DNA of 25,197 nucleotides from Caulochytrium protostelioides (taxonomy: Eukaryota; Chytridiomycota; Caulochytriomycetes; Caulochytriales; Caulochytriaceae), in assembly GCA_003615045.1 (NCBI GenBank), contig ML014306.1, positions 8,623 through 33,819 on the forward strand, given 5' to 3'. Below, piece by piece: positions 9,179 through 17,633 of the stretch. The notes beneath the pieces were generated by a model. That model did no database searches, was not told the DNA's origin, and saw only the letters and a list, made by a program, of their open reading frames with translations. Each line of letters begins with the position of its first letter. The stretch's first letter is position 1. Position numbers and translations under genes: made by a program.

Positions 9179-10446
9179 TTAGTAGAAGAAGCCGAGGATC
9201 TTGCCACCGACCTTCTTGCGACGGGCCTCCTCGTGGTCCATGATACCAGCGGAGGTGGTCAGGATGAGGTAGCCGAACTGACGCGAGGGGAGGAGGTTGT
9301 TGACCCACTTCTCGAAGTCGTGGAGCTTGACGTTGAAGCGGGGGGAGATGACACCGCACTTGTTGACGCGGCCGATGAGCTGCACGACAATCTTGCCGGA
9401 GCGGTGGTCGTCGACGATCTCGAACTCACCAATGTAGCCTATCCCATGAGAAAGCATCAAAAGACGAAAAACAAAAGCGTGAGCAGGACGGAACCAATAA
9501 AACCACAGCGGAGACGGGAGCCTTGAAGAGCGCCTCGGAAGACGGCTCGACATGCGTCGGACATGCGCATCACGCGTGTCAACATGGCCCAAGCTTGTGA
9601 TTGAATCACGCGCAGCGTGGCGATCGGTGGTGGGTGGGTGCATGAGCATGAACATGAACATGACGAGGGCGCGGTCACCGTCGCATCAGCCGCCATCCTA
9701 CGCTATCACCGGCAGGGCGAATCGGATCCATCCGGTCTCTGAGCGACAGGGCACCCGCGGACAGCCGCCACACGCTGCGTCGCGCGGTGCACGATGCCGT
9801 CAAGGCATCGGGAACGGGCAGACGGCAGCGGAGGCGCGTTTCCGTCGGCTGGCGCCATGCGCAGAGTGAGCGCGGAGGGAAGGGCGACCGCCTTGCCGGC
9901 GGACGGTCTCGATACATTGCCCACGAGCAGAGCACGAAGCTGCCGACGCGTGGCTTGGATACGAGGCCGCGTCAGGATCGATGCGCGTGGTCGAAGCCGC
10001 TGCCGCCAAAACGGTCTGCGTGGTGCGCGAACGCTATGCAAAACCGCAACGTTCACGCGGCAGCGGCGGCCACGAGGCGAATGGAAGCTGGCGGGAAGGA
10101 GGGCAGCGGGATGCATGGGTCCCGGCGACGACGGGGGGGGGGGGGTCGCTCGCCAGGACGGAAACGGTGCGGCCGCTCTCGATTGTCGATGTCATGCAGA
10201 GTACACACCAGCCCATGCGCACCAAACCCTCGCGGAACGGAGAAGGGCAGGGAGAAGAAGGGTGCGCGGCCGAGCTATGGAGGGCCCGGCCGCGCGGTGC
10301 GATGCGGCCTTACCGTGTTTCTGCATGACCTGGAGGAACTTGACCACGACCTTGGAGGACGGGCGGATCAGCACCTGGCGCTTGCCGCGGCGCTCGGCGT
10401 TGACGATGCTGACCAAGCAGTCGTTGAGGACGGACATGCGAACCAT
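9179..10446 (-). CDS. RPS22: 40S ribosomal protein uS8 (RPS22/S15a), two exons
   Basis: Component of the small cytosolic ribosomal subunit that binds the central domain of 18S rRNA. Exon 1 runs from 10446 to 10314 ([20 protein letters not shown] through MQKHG) and exon 2 from 9438 to 9179 ([16 protein letters not shown] through GGKILGFFY, stop TAA). Joining at the GTAAGG donor and the GATAG acceptor (phase 1, splitting a Gly codon) gives exactly 130 residues, the usual length of eukaryotic uS8, with the invariant [15 protein letters not shown] block intact. The ATG follows a CT-rich leader, as is common in ribosomal protein genes. It is transcribed towards the START gene and away from the GATA gene. 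Confidence 0.97.
9439..10313 (-). other. 875-nt spliceosomal intron of uS8
   Basis: The donor GTAAGG is at 10313 and the acceptor GATAG ends at 9439. A CTCAC branch-site candidate lies at 9483-9479, 41 nt before the acceptor, followed by a T-rich tract. The intron contains a 13-base G run on + (10133-10145) and a short (CATGAA)-like run near 9641-9664. No hosted gene could be supported. Confidence 0.9.
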
Positions 10447-10513
10447 GATGAATAAGAGTGAGGGGGGGGTGAGAGAGGGGAAGCAAGGGGGGAAGAGAGA
10501 GAGACAGAGACGG
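10447..10513 (-). promoter_or_regulatory. Polypyrimidine leader of uS8
   Basis: On the minus strand the 65 or so bases before the uS8 ATG are almost pure C and T, with C8 and CTCTCTCT runs. Such tracts are typical of ribosomal protein gene leaders and transcription start regions. The exact start site cannot be seen. Confidence 0.55.
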
Positions 10514-10915
10514 CTAGTGTGCGTGTTCCTTCCAGCGGATGGCCCCCGCGTGGTCTATGCGCTCGGTTCCATACCGCGTGAGCCTGTCCCCCGTGTTCGA
10601 GCCGCCAAGGCCTGGGAACGGCTCGTCTGCCATGCAGGTATACTTGGTCATACCGGTCCGCGGCGCCGTGGCCGACGGGGCGGGAGGCGGCCAGGGCAGC
10701 AGCACGCGTGCTGCCCGTCGCGGCGGCCCGCGCCATCGGAGTGGCCGTCGCGGCCGCCGCCCGCCCGTCCGCGGGCCGCGCGGGGTCGGCGTGTGGCGGG
10801 CCACCGCCGCGTCCCGTCCGCGGCGCACCGAAGGCCACCGCCGTCGCGGTCCGGCGCGGCCGAGGGGTCCCCCGCGCCGGCGGCGTCCGGACGTCGAGAC
10901 CGCCGCAGCATCGAC

Positions 10916-11005
10916 GGCATCGACGGCATCGTCGGCAGCGACGGCAGCGACGGCAGCGACGGCAGCGACGGCAGCGACGGCAGCGACGGCAGCGACGGCA
11001 GCGAC
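10916..11005. repeat. 9-bp tandem array, 10 units
   Basis: Eight perfect GGCAGCGAC units (10934-11005) are preceded by the variants GGCATCGAC and GGCATCGTC, 90 bp in all. The unit length is a multiple of three, which keeps frames open on both strands. Confidence 0.95.
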
Positions 11006-11139
11006 CGCCCGCCGCGGGACCCGCCTCAGCCGGCGCTGAGCGCCGCAGCCAGCGACCGGAACGCGGGCCGAACCGGAGCGCGCCGAGCGGGTGGCCGGTG
11101 AACGGGAGGAAGGGGGGGACCTCCAGCTCGGCGCACTGG

Positions 11140-11345
11140 GTCCCGGGTACGGGTCCTGGACACTCGCGCTGGGCACTCGCGCTGGGCACGGGTCCGGGAC
11201 CGGCGGGTCCGGGACACTGGTCCTGGACACTCGCCCTCCGCCCGCTGACGCGCATACTGGGCACGCGTGGTGACGGGACCCGCTGCGTGGACCCGCTGCG
11301 TGGACCCGCCGACCGGACCCGCGGACCGGACCCGCGGACCGGACA
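11140..11345. repeat. Degenerate GGACAC/GGACCC-type repeats
   Basis: Imperfect copies built from TCCTGGACACTCGC, GCTGGGCACTCGC, GGGTCCGGGAC, CGCTGCGTGGACC and GCGGACCGGACCC, the last two in adjacent 13-bp pairs. Boundaries are approximate. Confidence 0.7.
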
Positions 11346-11541
11346 CCACCGACGCGCTCGTCTCGCTCGCACCGCAGGGACCGCCGTCGATGCGCTCGGC
11401 CGCAGGCGCATGCGCGGTGGGCACCCGTCCGCTCAGGGCGTCCCCGGTCCCGCGGGTCCGAGGCCGCGACACGGGCGTCCCCAGCGGGGGTGGCGGCCAC
11501 ACGCCCTCGGACAGGCCGGGGGATTTCCGGCCGCGGTCTGG

Positions 11542-11583
11542 CTGCGCCACACCATGGCTGCGCCACACCATGGCTGCGCCACG
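11542..11583. repeat. 16-bp tandem repeat, 2.6 units
   Basis: CTGCGCCACACCATGG occurs twice perfectly (11542-11557 and 11558-11573), followed by a partial diverged copy. Confidence 0.9.
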
Positions 11584-11669
11584 CCTCGGGGCTGCCGAGC
11601 GCCGATCCGCCCTGGGCGGGCGCCGGTGAGCCGGTGAGCGGCAGCACGCCCACCGGGGCGAATGGGTGG

Positions 11670-11735
11670 TGATAGCGTTGGCGATCGCGATGCCGATCGC
11701 GATAGCGATAGCGATGGCGATGGCGATGGTCGGTT
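11670..11735. repeat. GCGATN-type hexamer array
   Basis: About ten imperfect hexamers of the forms GCGATC, GCGATA, GCGATG and GCCGATC. Boundaries are approximate. Confidence 0.8.
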
Positions 11736-11804
11736 CGGTCGCTTCCGTGGATGCCAGCGGCCGGCCGCATGGCGGCTGGGATCGCGGGCGCGTCGTCTTG
11801 GAGA

Positions 11805-11805
<1 letters not shown>

Positions 11806-11836
<31 letters not shown>
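11806..11836. repeat. (GCGTCG)5 hexamer array
   Basis: Five perfect GCGTCG hexamers, about 70 bp downstream of the GCGATN array. Confidence 0.9.
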
Positions 11837-11837
<1 letters not shown>

Positions 11838-12827
11838 CCTCCTTGGACCCTGACGGGCCGGTTAGGATCCGGAGGGCACCGCATCGGCAGCCCCGATATC
11901 TCGTCCGTCTCGGTCGTCATGCTCGTCCCGCGCATCAGGATGCGTCTCGGGTCCGCCTCGTGGATGGCGTGGGTCATGACTTGGACAGACAGCCGTTAGC
12001 ACGACGCGCCCGGGGCGATCCATGGGTCCCATGCCTGGCCTCCGAGCGCCATACGCCCACACCACGCCTTCCGACGGATCGACCGCGGGGCCGTCCTCCC
12101 CACGTGGGTCCTCCATGGGCGGTCGCTCCATCGGTCTCCTGATGATACTTCCGCGATGTCGCTTAGTGGCCACGCGGCCGAGCGGACATCTCGACGACCA
12201 CGGGTCCGGAACGCACGATCTAGGGCCTTCGTGCTCCCGGCCAGGCGGCGCGATGCCACGCCAGACCATGGCCAGACCGTCGCCCGCCGTCCCCCGCGTC
12301 ACCGAACCGGGTCGCAGCGGAGCAACAGCGGGACGGCCCTGGGGTGGGGGCCGAGACCCGCGGAAGGCCCGACGGCCTCCGGCGAAGGCGGCGCCACTGC
12401 GAGCACGCGGCACGCGGGCGGTCATGCCCTCAAGCGCGGTCAGGCCGCCGATGCCGGAGCCGCCCGCGCCGTGGCCCGCCGCCTTCCGCCGCGCCGCTCC
12501 GGGGGGGAGCTCGGACGGCGAATGACGCGCGCCGCGGCCGCGGACGACGGCGAGGGGCGGCGCGGGCGCCGCCGCCGACGCGTGCTGCGGCCGCCGCTCC
12601 GGCCAGGGCCCTGCGGTCGCGGGACGCCCGCGCCGCCGTGGGGCGTGCCGCCAGGCACCTGCCTTCGCGCCCTAGGGCTGGTGAGCGCGCCTGGCATGGC
12701 GGCGTGACGCGCGGCGACGTCAGCATCGCGTCCTGCTTGGGCAGCACGGCGTCGTGCGCGCCGTCCGAGGGCCAAGCCACCCAGCCGTCCGAAAGAAGCG
12801 CAGAGGTCGCCAGGCCTGCGCCAGGAC

Positions 12828-12990
12828 AAAAAAAAAAAATAAGCAGAAAGCGCGAAAACCTGCGCGGGCCCTGGAGGAGCCCGAAAGGGCGGAAGGGCGC
12901 GGGGCGTCGAGCCGACGCCGAGGGTACCCGGGGTGGGTGATCATCGCTGGCGGGCCACGAGGCCCGCCGACGCCATCGGCCTCCCGGGGG
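12828..12990 (-). other. Hairpin-rich segment ending in T12 on the minus strand (possible Pol III RNA)
   Basis: On the minus strand, three hairpins occur in a row: an 8-bp stem GGCGGGCC/GGCCCGCC with a TCGT loop near 12948-12967, a 7-bp stem GGCGTCG/CGACGCC near 12904-12920, and a 4-bp GCCC/GGGC stem with loop TTTC near 12880-12891. About 40 bases further on is a run of twelve T (12839-12828), which is exceptional in this GC-rich DNA and would stop RNA polymerase III. I could not match it to SRP, RNase P/MRP, U6 or 5S RNA and did not find clear A and B boxes, so this is only a candidate. Confidence 0.2.
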
Positions 12991-13149
12991 GCCGCGCGAC
13001 GCGGCGAGGGACATGAAACGGCGTCCGCGATGCGGCGGCGGCCACAGCGTCCGGCGACGGCGCGCCATGCAGCCCGGACGCGGCGCACGGCCTCCCGGCC
13101 TCCCCGGCGGGTCGAGACGTGGTCCACGCAGGCCGGTGCGGGCACGGCA

Positions 13150-13150
<1 letters not shown>

Positions 13151-13192
<42 letters not shown>
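13151..13192. repeat. (CGG)14 trinucleotide repeat
   Basis: Fourteen CGG triplets, uninterrupted, in the region upstream of the GATA gene. Confidence 0.95.
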
Positions 13193-13195
<3 letters not shown>

Positions 13196-13343
13196 TGGCG
13201 GCCTTGCCATACGGCCGGGAGCGGCCAGGACCCGCGCCCGTCGACGTGACTCACTCCCCGCCTCGGATCGCGGACGCGGGGGGAGGCCCGCTTCATTGGC
13301 CGTCGCGCGCGCCGCGGACGCGCTGATGCCGGATGAGGGGTCT

Positions 13344-13370
13344 GCGAGGCGAGGCGAGGCGAGGCGAGGC
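13344..13370. repeat. (GCGAG)5 pentamer repeat
   Basis: Five perfect GCGAG units, followed a few bases later by two to three GCGAT-type units (13379-13392). This is one reason for not starting the GATA protein at the upstream ATG 13333. Confidence 0.9.
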
Positions 13371-13658
13371 ACTGCAATGCGATGCGATGCGTCGTGCACG
13401 CGCTCCTCGCAGCGCGCAGGTCCGAAGCGGCGTCCGCTGCCGCGGGACCCGGTCGGCCGCTGCCACCGCCGCCGCCTCTGCCGGCCCCATTTGTCCCAGC
13501 GGCCCGAGCTGCCCCCGCCAGGCGACGCCTTCCTGCTCCACATGGATCCTGGTCGATCGACTCTCGCCAGCACGCACGCACACTCGGTCCTCGCCGACGA
13601 CATCCCGGCTCTTCCGATCCCATCGCCCTGCGGCCGCGACCGCGACCGCGACCCGCCG

Positions 13659-13705
13659 CACGTGGCACCGAGCACGTGGCACTGAGCACCTGGCACGTCC
13701 ACGTG
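13659..13705. promoter_or_regulatory. Three CACGTG boxes before the GATA gene
   Basis: CACGTG at 13659-13664, 13673-13678 and 13700-13705, with two near-matches (CACCTG, CACGTC) between them, lies 177-223 bp before ATG 13882. The first two share the context CACGTGGCAC. They are candidate bHLH binding sites. If the protein instead starts at 13333, these would fall inside the coding region. Confidence 0.45.
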
Positions 13706-13881
13706 GGGCCGCTCCCGACGGGCATCCCCCGCCGCCGGCCCTCCTTGGGCGTCGCCGTCGCCGCCGCCGCCGCCCCGCGCCGCCCCGGGTGATCGTCCTC
13801 CCGGCCCCGTGGCTTAGCCGCCGCCCGGTCGCAGGATCGGCGCTGCGTCCAAGGGGTCCTGTCGGGCGCGGCGTGGCGGCC

Positions 13882-16472
13882 ATGCCGGTCCCCGCTGCCG
13901 CCGCCGCCGCCGCCGCCGCCGCCGCGCTCGCCGGCGCTCCCCCTGACCCGGCCGCCGCCGTCCCGCCGCGCCGCGCCACGCGCCATGGCCCGACCGTCGC
14001 GCATCACGCCGCCGCCGCCGCCGCCGCCGCGCGCCGCCGCCGCGCGCCCTTTCGCCTCCATCTGACGCTGGGCGATGGCCTGCGCTGCAACATGCACGGC
14101 GGCGGCGCCCTCGCCACGACCGACGACGGCATGGCGCAGACCTGGCGCGTCTGCAGCCGTGTGAGAGATGCGATCGACGGCGGCTTCCGCTTCGAGAACT
14201 GGTCCTGGCGGCTCTGGAACCTCCAGGCCGCCGCCGATCGCCAGCAGCGCCGCGTGCCTCCCGGGCGCGCGGGCGTCGCGCCGCCCCCGGCCGCCGCCGC
14301 TGCAGCCGCCGCTGCCAGGGATCCCGCCGCATCGCGCGGCGTCACCCCCGACTTCGCGCATGCTCGCCGCGATGCCAGCGTCGACGAGAAGGCCATGCAC
14401 GACGGCCATCCCCGTCCCGCCAAACAGCCCCGATCCGCCGGCCACCGGTCGATCCCCGTCGTCCGCGAGGACGGCCTGGCGGTGCCATTGGCACCGAAGG
14501 CGCCGATCGGCGGCGCGGTGGCCGGGCCGCCCCTGGGGTTCCTGTCCATGACCGTGCCGTTGCCGCTGGCGACGCTGCTGCCCCACCCTCCCGTCGCGCC
14601 CGTTTCGATGCCTCTGCCGGTGCCCGTGCCCGTCGTGGCGGCGACGTCGGCACCGGCACCGACAGTGGATGCAACCGCACCGCGCGGCTTGGCTCTCAGC
14701 GCGGCGACGGCGTTCCAGGACAGCGCGACGGGCGTCGGCGCGTCCCTCCAGGCGCTGCTGCAGCCGTCGGCGCCGCCCGCGGCCGCGGCCGCGCCCGCCC
14801 CGCTTCTGGGGTCCTACCATCCGGCCACGCCGGGCCTCGATCTGACGCAACTCACGCGGGACCTCGCAATGGCGGACGCGCTGCCGCCGCTGGCCGCCCT
14901 GCCGTCCCACCCGTCCTGTCTGCCGCATCCGCCGTCGTCGTTGGCCCCGCTGCCGCCCCTGTCGTCGCTGCCGTCGCTGCCGCCACAACATCCCGGCCCG
15001 CCGCCACCGCCGTTCTTTTCCTACAAGCCGCCCGCGATGCCGCTCGATGCCCAGCTCGCGGCCTATGCCATGAACCCCCGCCTCGTGCCCTTCGACGCGC
15101 CCGCCCTGCTCATCGGCACGTCGACCCACCCTACCGCCGGCCTGATGGCCGGCTCCCCGATGAACCACGCGACGCTCGACTATGACCACCTCTTGACGAC
15201 CGCGCCGTACGGCATCCTGCCGCCGCTTCCGGCCTCGCGACCACCGCCCGCCTTCGAGGCCGCTGCAGCCGCCACCGCCGCAGGCGGTGTTGCCGTCGGC
15301 ACCGGTGCTGGCGCTACCGTCGCCATCCCGACGGGAGGGAACGTCGCGGCCGCCCATGCGGGTTCGCCCCATCCTCTCGCCACCCAGGTCGGCCATGCCT
15401 CGGCGAGCGATGCTCTGGCCGAGATGACCTTCATGCCGCGGCTCCACGCCATGTTCTTCGACGCCATGGCAACGAAGCCTGAGCTCCACGCCTATCCCGC
15501 CATCGACCCCCTCGGCCACCTCGATACCCTGGGCCGCCTCGATACCCTCGATACCATGACGGCCGCCGCCGCCGCGGCAGCGGTGGCCGATTACTCGCGC
15601 GCCTTGAGTCACGATGCCGCCGTGGCCATGCTGGATGCGACGTCGCGGCCGGCGATGTCGGCCCCGCCTCTCGGCTCCCAGCCCCATGCGATGGTCGCGC
15701 TCGCTGGCGCAACGGCGTCCCAGCCGTCGCCGATCCGGCCTTCGCCGCCGCCGCGCGCGAGCGCCCCTCCGACGCCGGCGGCCATCGACCCCCCGCTGCG
15801 CGACCACGCGCGCCGTCCCCAGCGGTCCGACGCGGCCGCCGCCGCGCCGCCGCGCTCAGCCTCGACCCGTCCCGCCGCCATGCGCCCGTCGACGCCGCGA
15901 CCGGCCGCCCTCAGGACAAAACCGACGCCCGTGCGATCCGCCTCCACGGGCGCCCTGACGGCCCAAGCGGCCCAAGCGGCGCCGTCCGCCGTGAGACTGC
16001 CCTGTGGCCATGCCGCGCGGGACGCCTCAGGCCGCGGCGCCATGGCCGCTGCCGCCGCGGGTGTCGTGCGCGGGGCCGGCGGCCTGGGTCCGGCCGCCGC
16101 CGTCCCGGTTCCCGCCGCCGCCACCCGCATCGCCTCGCCCTCCAGAAAGGCGCCGAGCCCCCCATCCCCCGCGAAGCTCCTCCGCCACGCTTCGACGTCC
16201 TCGCTGCCCGTGTCGTCCTCCGGGACCGCCTCCGCCGGGCTCGCCGCGGCGACGCCGGCGCTGACGAACGCCTCGGTGCCGTCTTCGGCAGGCTCGACCT
16301 CCTCGTCCGCCTCCTCCACCGTCTCGTCGCCCACCCCGAGCCTCGGCGACGGCGGCGCGGTCCGCCACCGCAGCCCCACCAGGGCCGCGAGGGCGGCCGC
16401 GGTGGCCACCCGGACCCCGCCGACCCCCGCGGCCCCGGCCGCCGCGGCCACGACCGCATCCACGGCCACGCT

Positions 16473-16511
<39 letters not shown>

Positions 16512-17085
16512 CACGCAGCAATGCGCCAACTGCGGCGTGCGCGCCACGCCGCTGTGGCGGCGGACGCCCTCGGGGATCCTCTGCAATGCCTGTGGCTTGT
16601 ATGCGCGCGCCTACGGCGTCTCGCGCCCCGTCCGCTGTCCCGCGGCGGCCGCGGCCGACGCCCAGGCGGGCCGAGAGGGCCCGGCCATGGCCCTCGGCCT
16701 GGAGCTTGCGGGCCGGGCCGCGGCGTCCGCGGCGCCCGCGGCGCTCCCGGTGGCGCCCGTGGCCACGCCGCGCGCCGCGCCGGGCTGGGGCCAAGGCATG
16801 GACCTCGTCTGCGTCAACTGCCAGACGCGCACGACGCCGCTCTGGCGCCGCACCGCCGACGGGCCCTGCTGCAACGCCTGCGGCCTCTACCTCCGCCAGC
16901 GCGGCGCGCACCGCCCGCTGCGCCTCAAGACCGACGCGCCGCGCAAGCGGCTCCGCTTTGAGCGGAGCCCGCATCCCCCTGGTGGCAGCGGCGGCGGCGG
17001 TGGTGGTGATGGTGGCGGCGGCGGCGGCACGGCGGCCGGGACGTCCAAGCACACGCCGGCCGCGGCCGCGCGCCGACGCGCCTGA
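13882..17085 (+). CDS. GATA-type transcription factor, DUF1752 motif and two zinc fingers
   Basis: A 1067-residue nuclear regulator that should bind HGATAR sites. Near residues 88-113, [12 protein letters not shown] followed by [12 protein letters not shown] matches the N-terminal motif (DUF1752) of fungal nitrogen-type GATA factors such as AreA/NIT2 and Gat1. A long Ala/Pro/Ser-rich, probably disordered middle follows. Finger 1 uses Cys881, 884, 901, 904 ([14 protein letters not shown]...CNACGLY) and finger 2 Cys977, 980, 997, 1000 ([14 protein letters not shown]...[12 protein letters not shown]), followed by a basic [10 protein letters not shown] stretch. Both loops hold 16 residues, one fewer than the usual 17. 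No Cys-rich segment lies between the fingers, which argues against the iron-sensing SreA type; nitrogen control is an inference from DUF1752. ATG 13882 was chosen; the frame is open to 13333 through repeats. Single exon. Confidence 0.9.
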
Positions 17086-17249
17086 TGCCTGTCGGCAGGC
17101 CCCGTGGCACATCGCTTCGCTCGTACGAGTCTCAATCGAAAGTCTATTTGATCGCTGGGCGGCAGATCGGCGTTAGGGCATGAGTCGTCCCGCGGCCAAG
17201 GGCGGCCACGGGCTCGGTGGACCCGTTGGACGCGCCTTCAACCTCTTTT

Positions 17250-17296
<47 letters not shown>

Positions 17297-17633
17297 GGCG
17301 ATCAAGAGTGTGGCGCAGCCATCGTCCCACTCGGGGCGAAGTGGGGAACCGGTTTGGGGTCGCCCGCGCAGCGCCTGGCGCAGGGCCCTCCGACGGCGTT
17401 ATCTCCGCCCACGTGCGCCGTCGCCTCCGGCTGCCGACAGCGGCCCAGGGCCAAAGCCCCCGCGCGGAACGCCGCCTGCGGGTGCACGGCCGCATGCCGT
17501 GCTTCCGATACTTGGCCACGGGACGACTAGCGGATGCTCAGCCTCGCGCCGTCCGCGATCGTGCTGATTGTCCCTTCGTCGGTGCCGCGTTCCCGTGCCT
17601 CTTCCCGTCCGCGCCGGCCTTCCGTTTCCGACC
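17086..17633. other. Intergenic region, GATA gene to MRM1
   Basis: About 550 bp with no supported gene. It contains (CGG)15 at 17250-17294 and a CACGTG at 17410-17415. Small open frames through the CGG array would code poly-Ala, poly-Arg or poly-Gly tracts, and none looks like a gene. Confidence 0.6.
17250..17294. repeat. (CGG)15 trinucleotide repeat
   Basis: Fifteen uninterrupted CGG triplets, 340 bp before the MRM1 start. It is similar in length to the array at 13151-13192, also in a gene leader. Confidence 0.95.

Larger units (their letters stand above)
10447..13881. other. 3.4-kb repeat-rich region between divergent uS8 and GATA genes
   Basis: Long open frames exist on both strands (up to several hundred codons), but their products are Arg/Pro/Ala/Gly-rich, contain no recognisable domain and follow the repeat units, so I treat them as by-products of high GC. 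The region holds at least seven short tandem arrays, CACGTG boxes at 12101 and 13659-13705, an A12 run at 12828-12839 and GC-rich hairpins. It must contain both divergent promoters. Confidence 0.55.

Noticed and set aside
10133-10145. G13 run as a functional G-quadruplex
   Set aside because: It is a single homopolymer inside an intron without separate G tracts around it; likely simple slippage.
9439-10313. snoRNA inside the uS8 intron
   Set aside because: Only weak C-box-like sequences were seen, without a paired D box or flanking stem.
9794-11101. Plus-strand open frame of 435 codons
   Set aside because: It runs antisense through uS8 exon 1 and its intron and ends in the 9-bp repeat.
10514-11977. 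Minus-strand open frame of 487 codons
   Set aside because: The product follows the tandem repeats (Ala-Ala-Val, Pro-Thr, Arg-His runs) and has no domain; repeat units divisible by three keep it open.
13333-13881. Longer N-terminus for the GATA protein
   Set aside because: The extension begins in a pentamer repeat, crosses the CACGTG cluster and is Arg/Pro-rich without similarity to the family; kept only as an alternative start.
12430-15807. Minus-strand open frame of 1125 codons overlapping the GATA gene
   Set aside because: It is antisense to a gene with clear domains, its product is Arg/Gly-rich without recognisable sequence, and such mirror frames are expected where third positions are nearly all G or C.
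13882-17085. Assignment of the GATA factor as a SreA-type iron repressor
   Set aside because: Two fingers are present, but the Cys-rich segment between them is missing and a DUF1752 motif is present, which fits the nitrogen-type group better.
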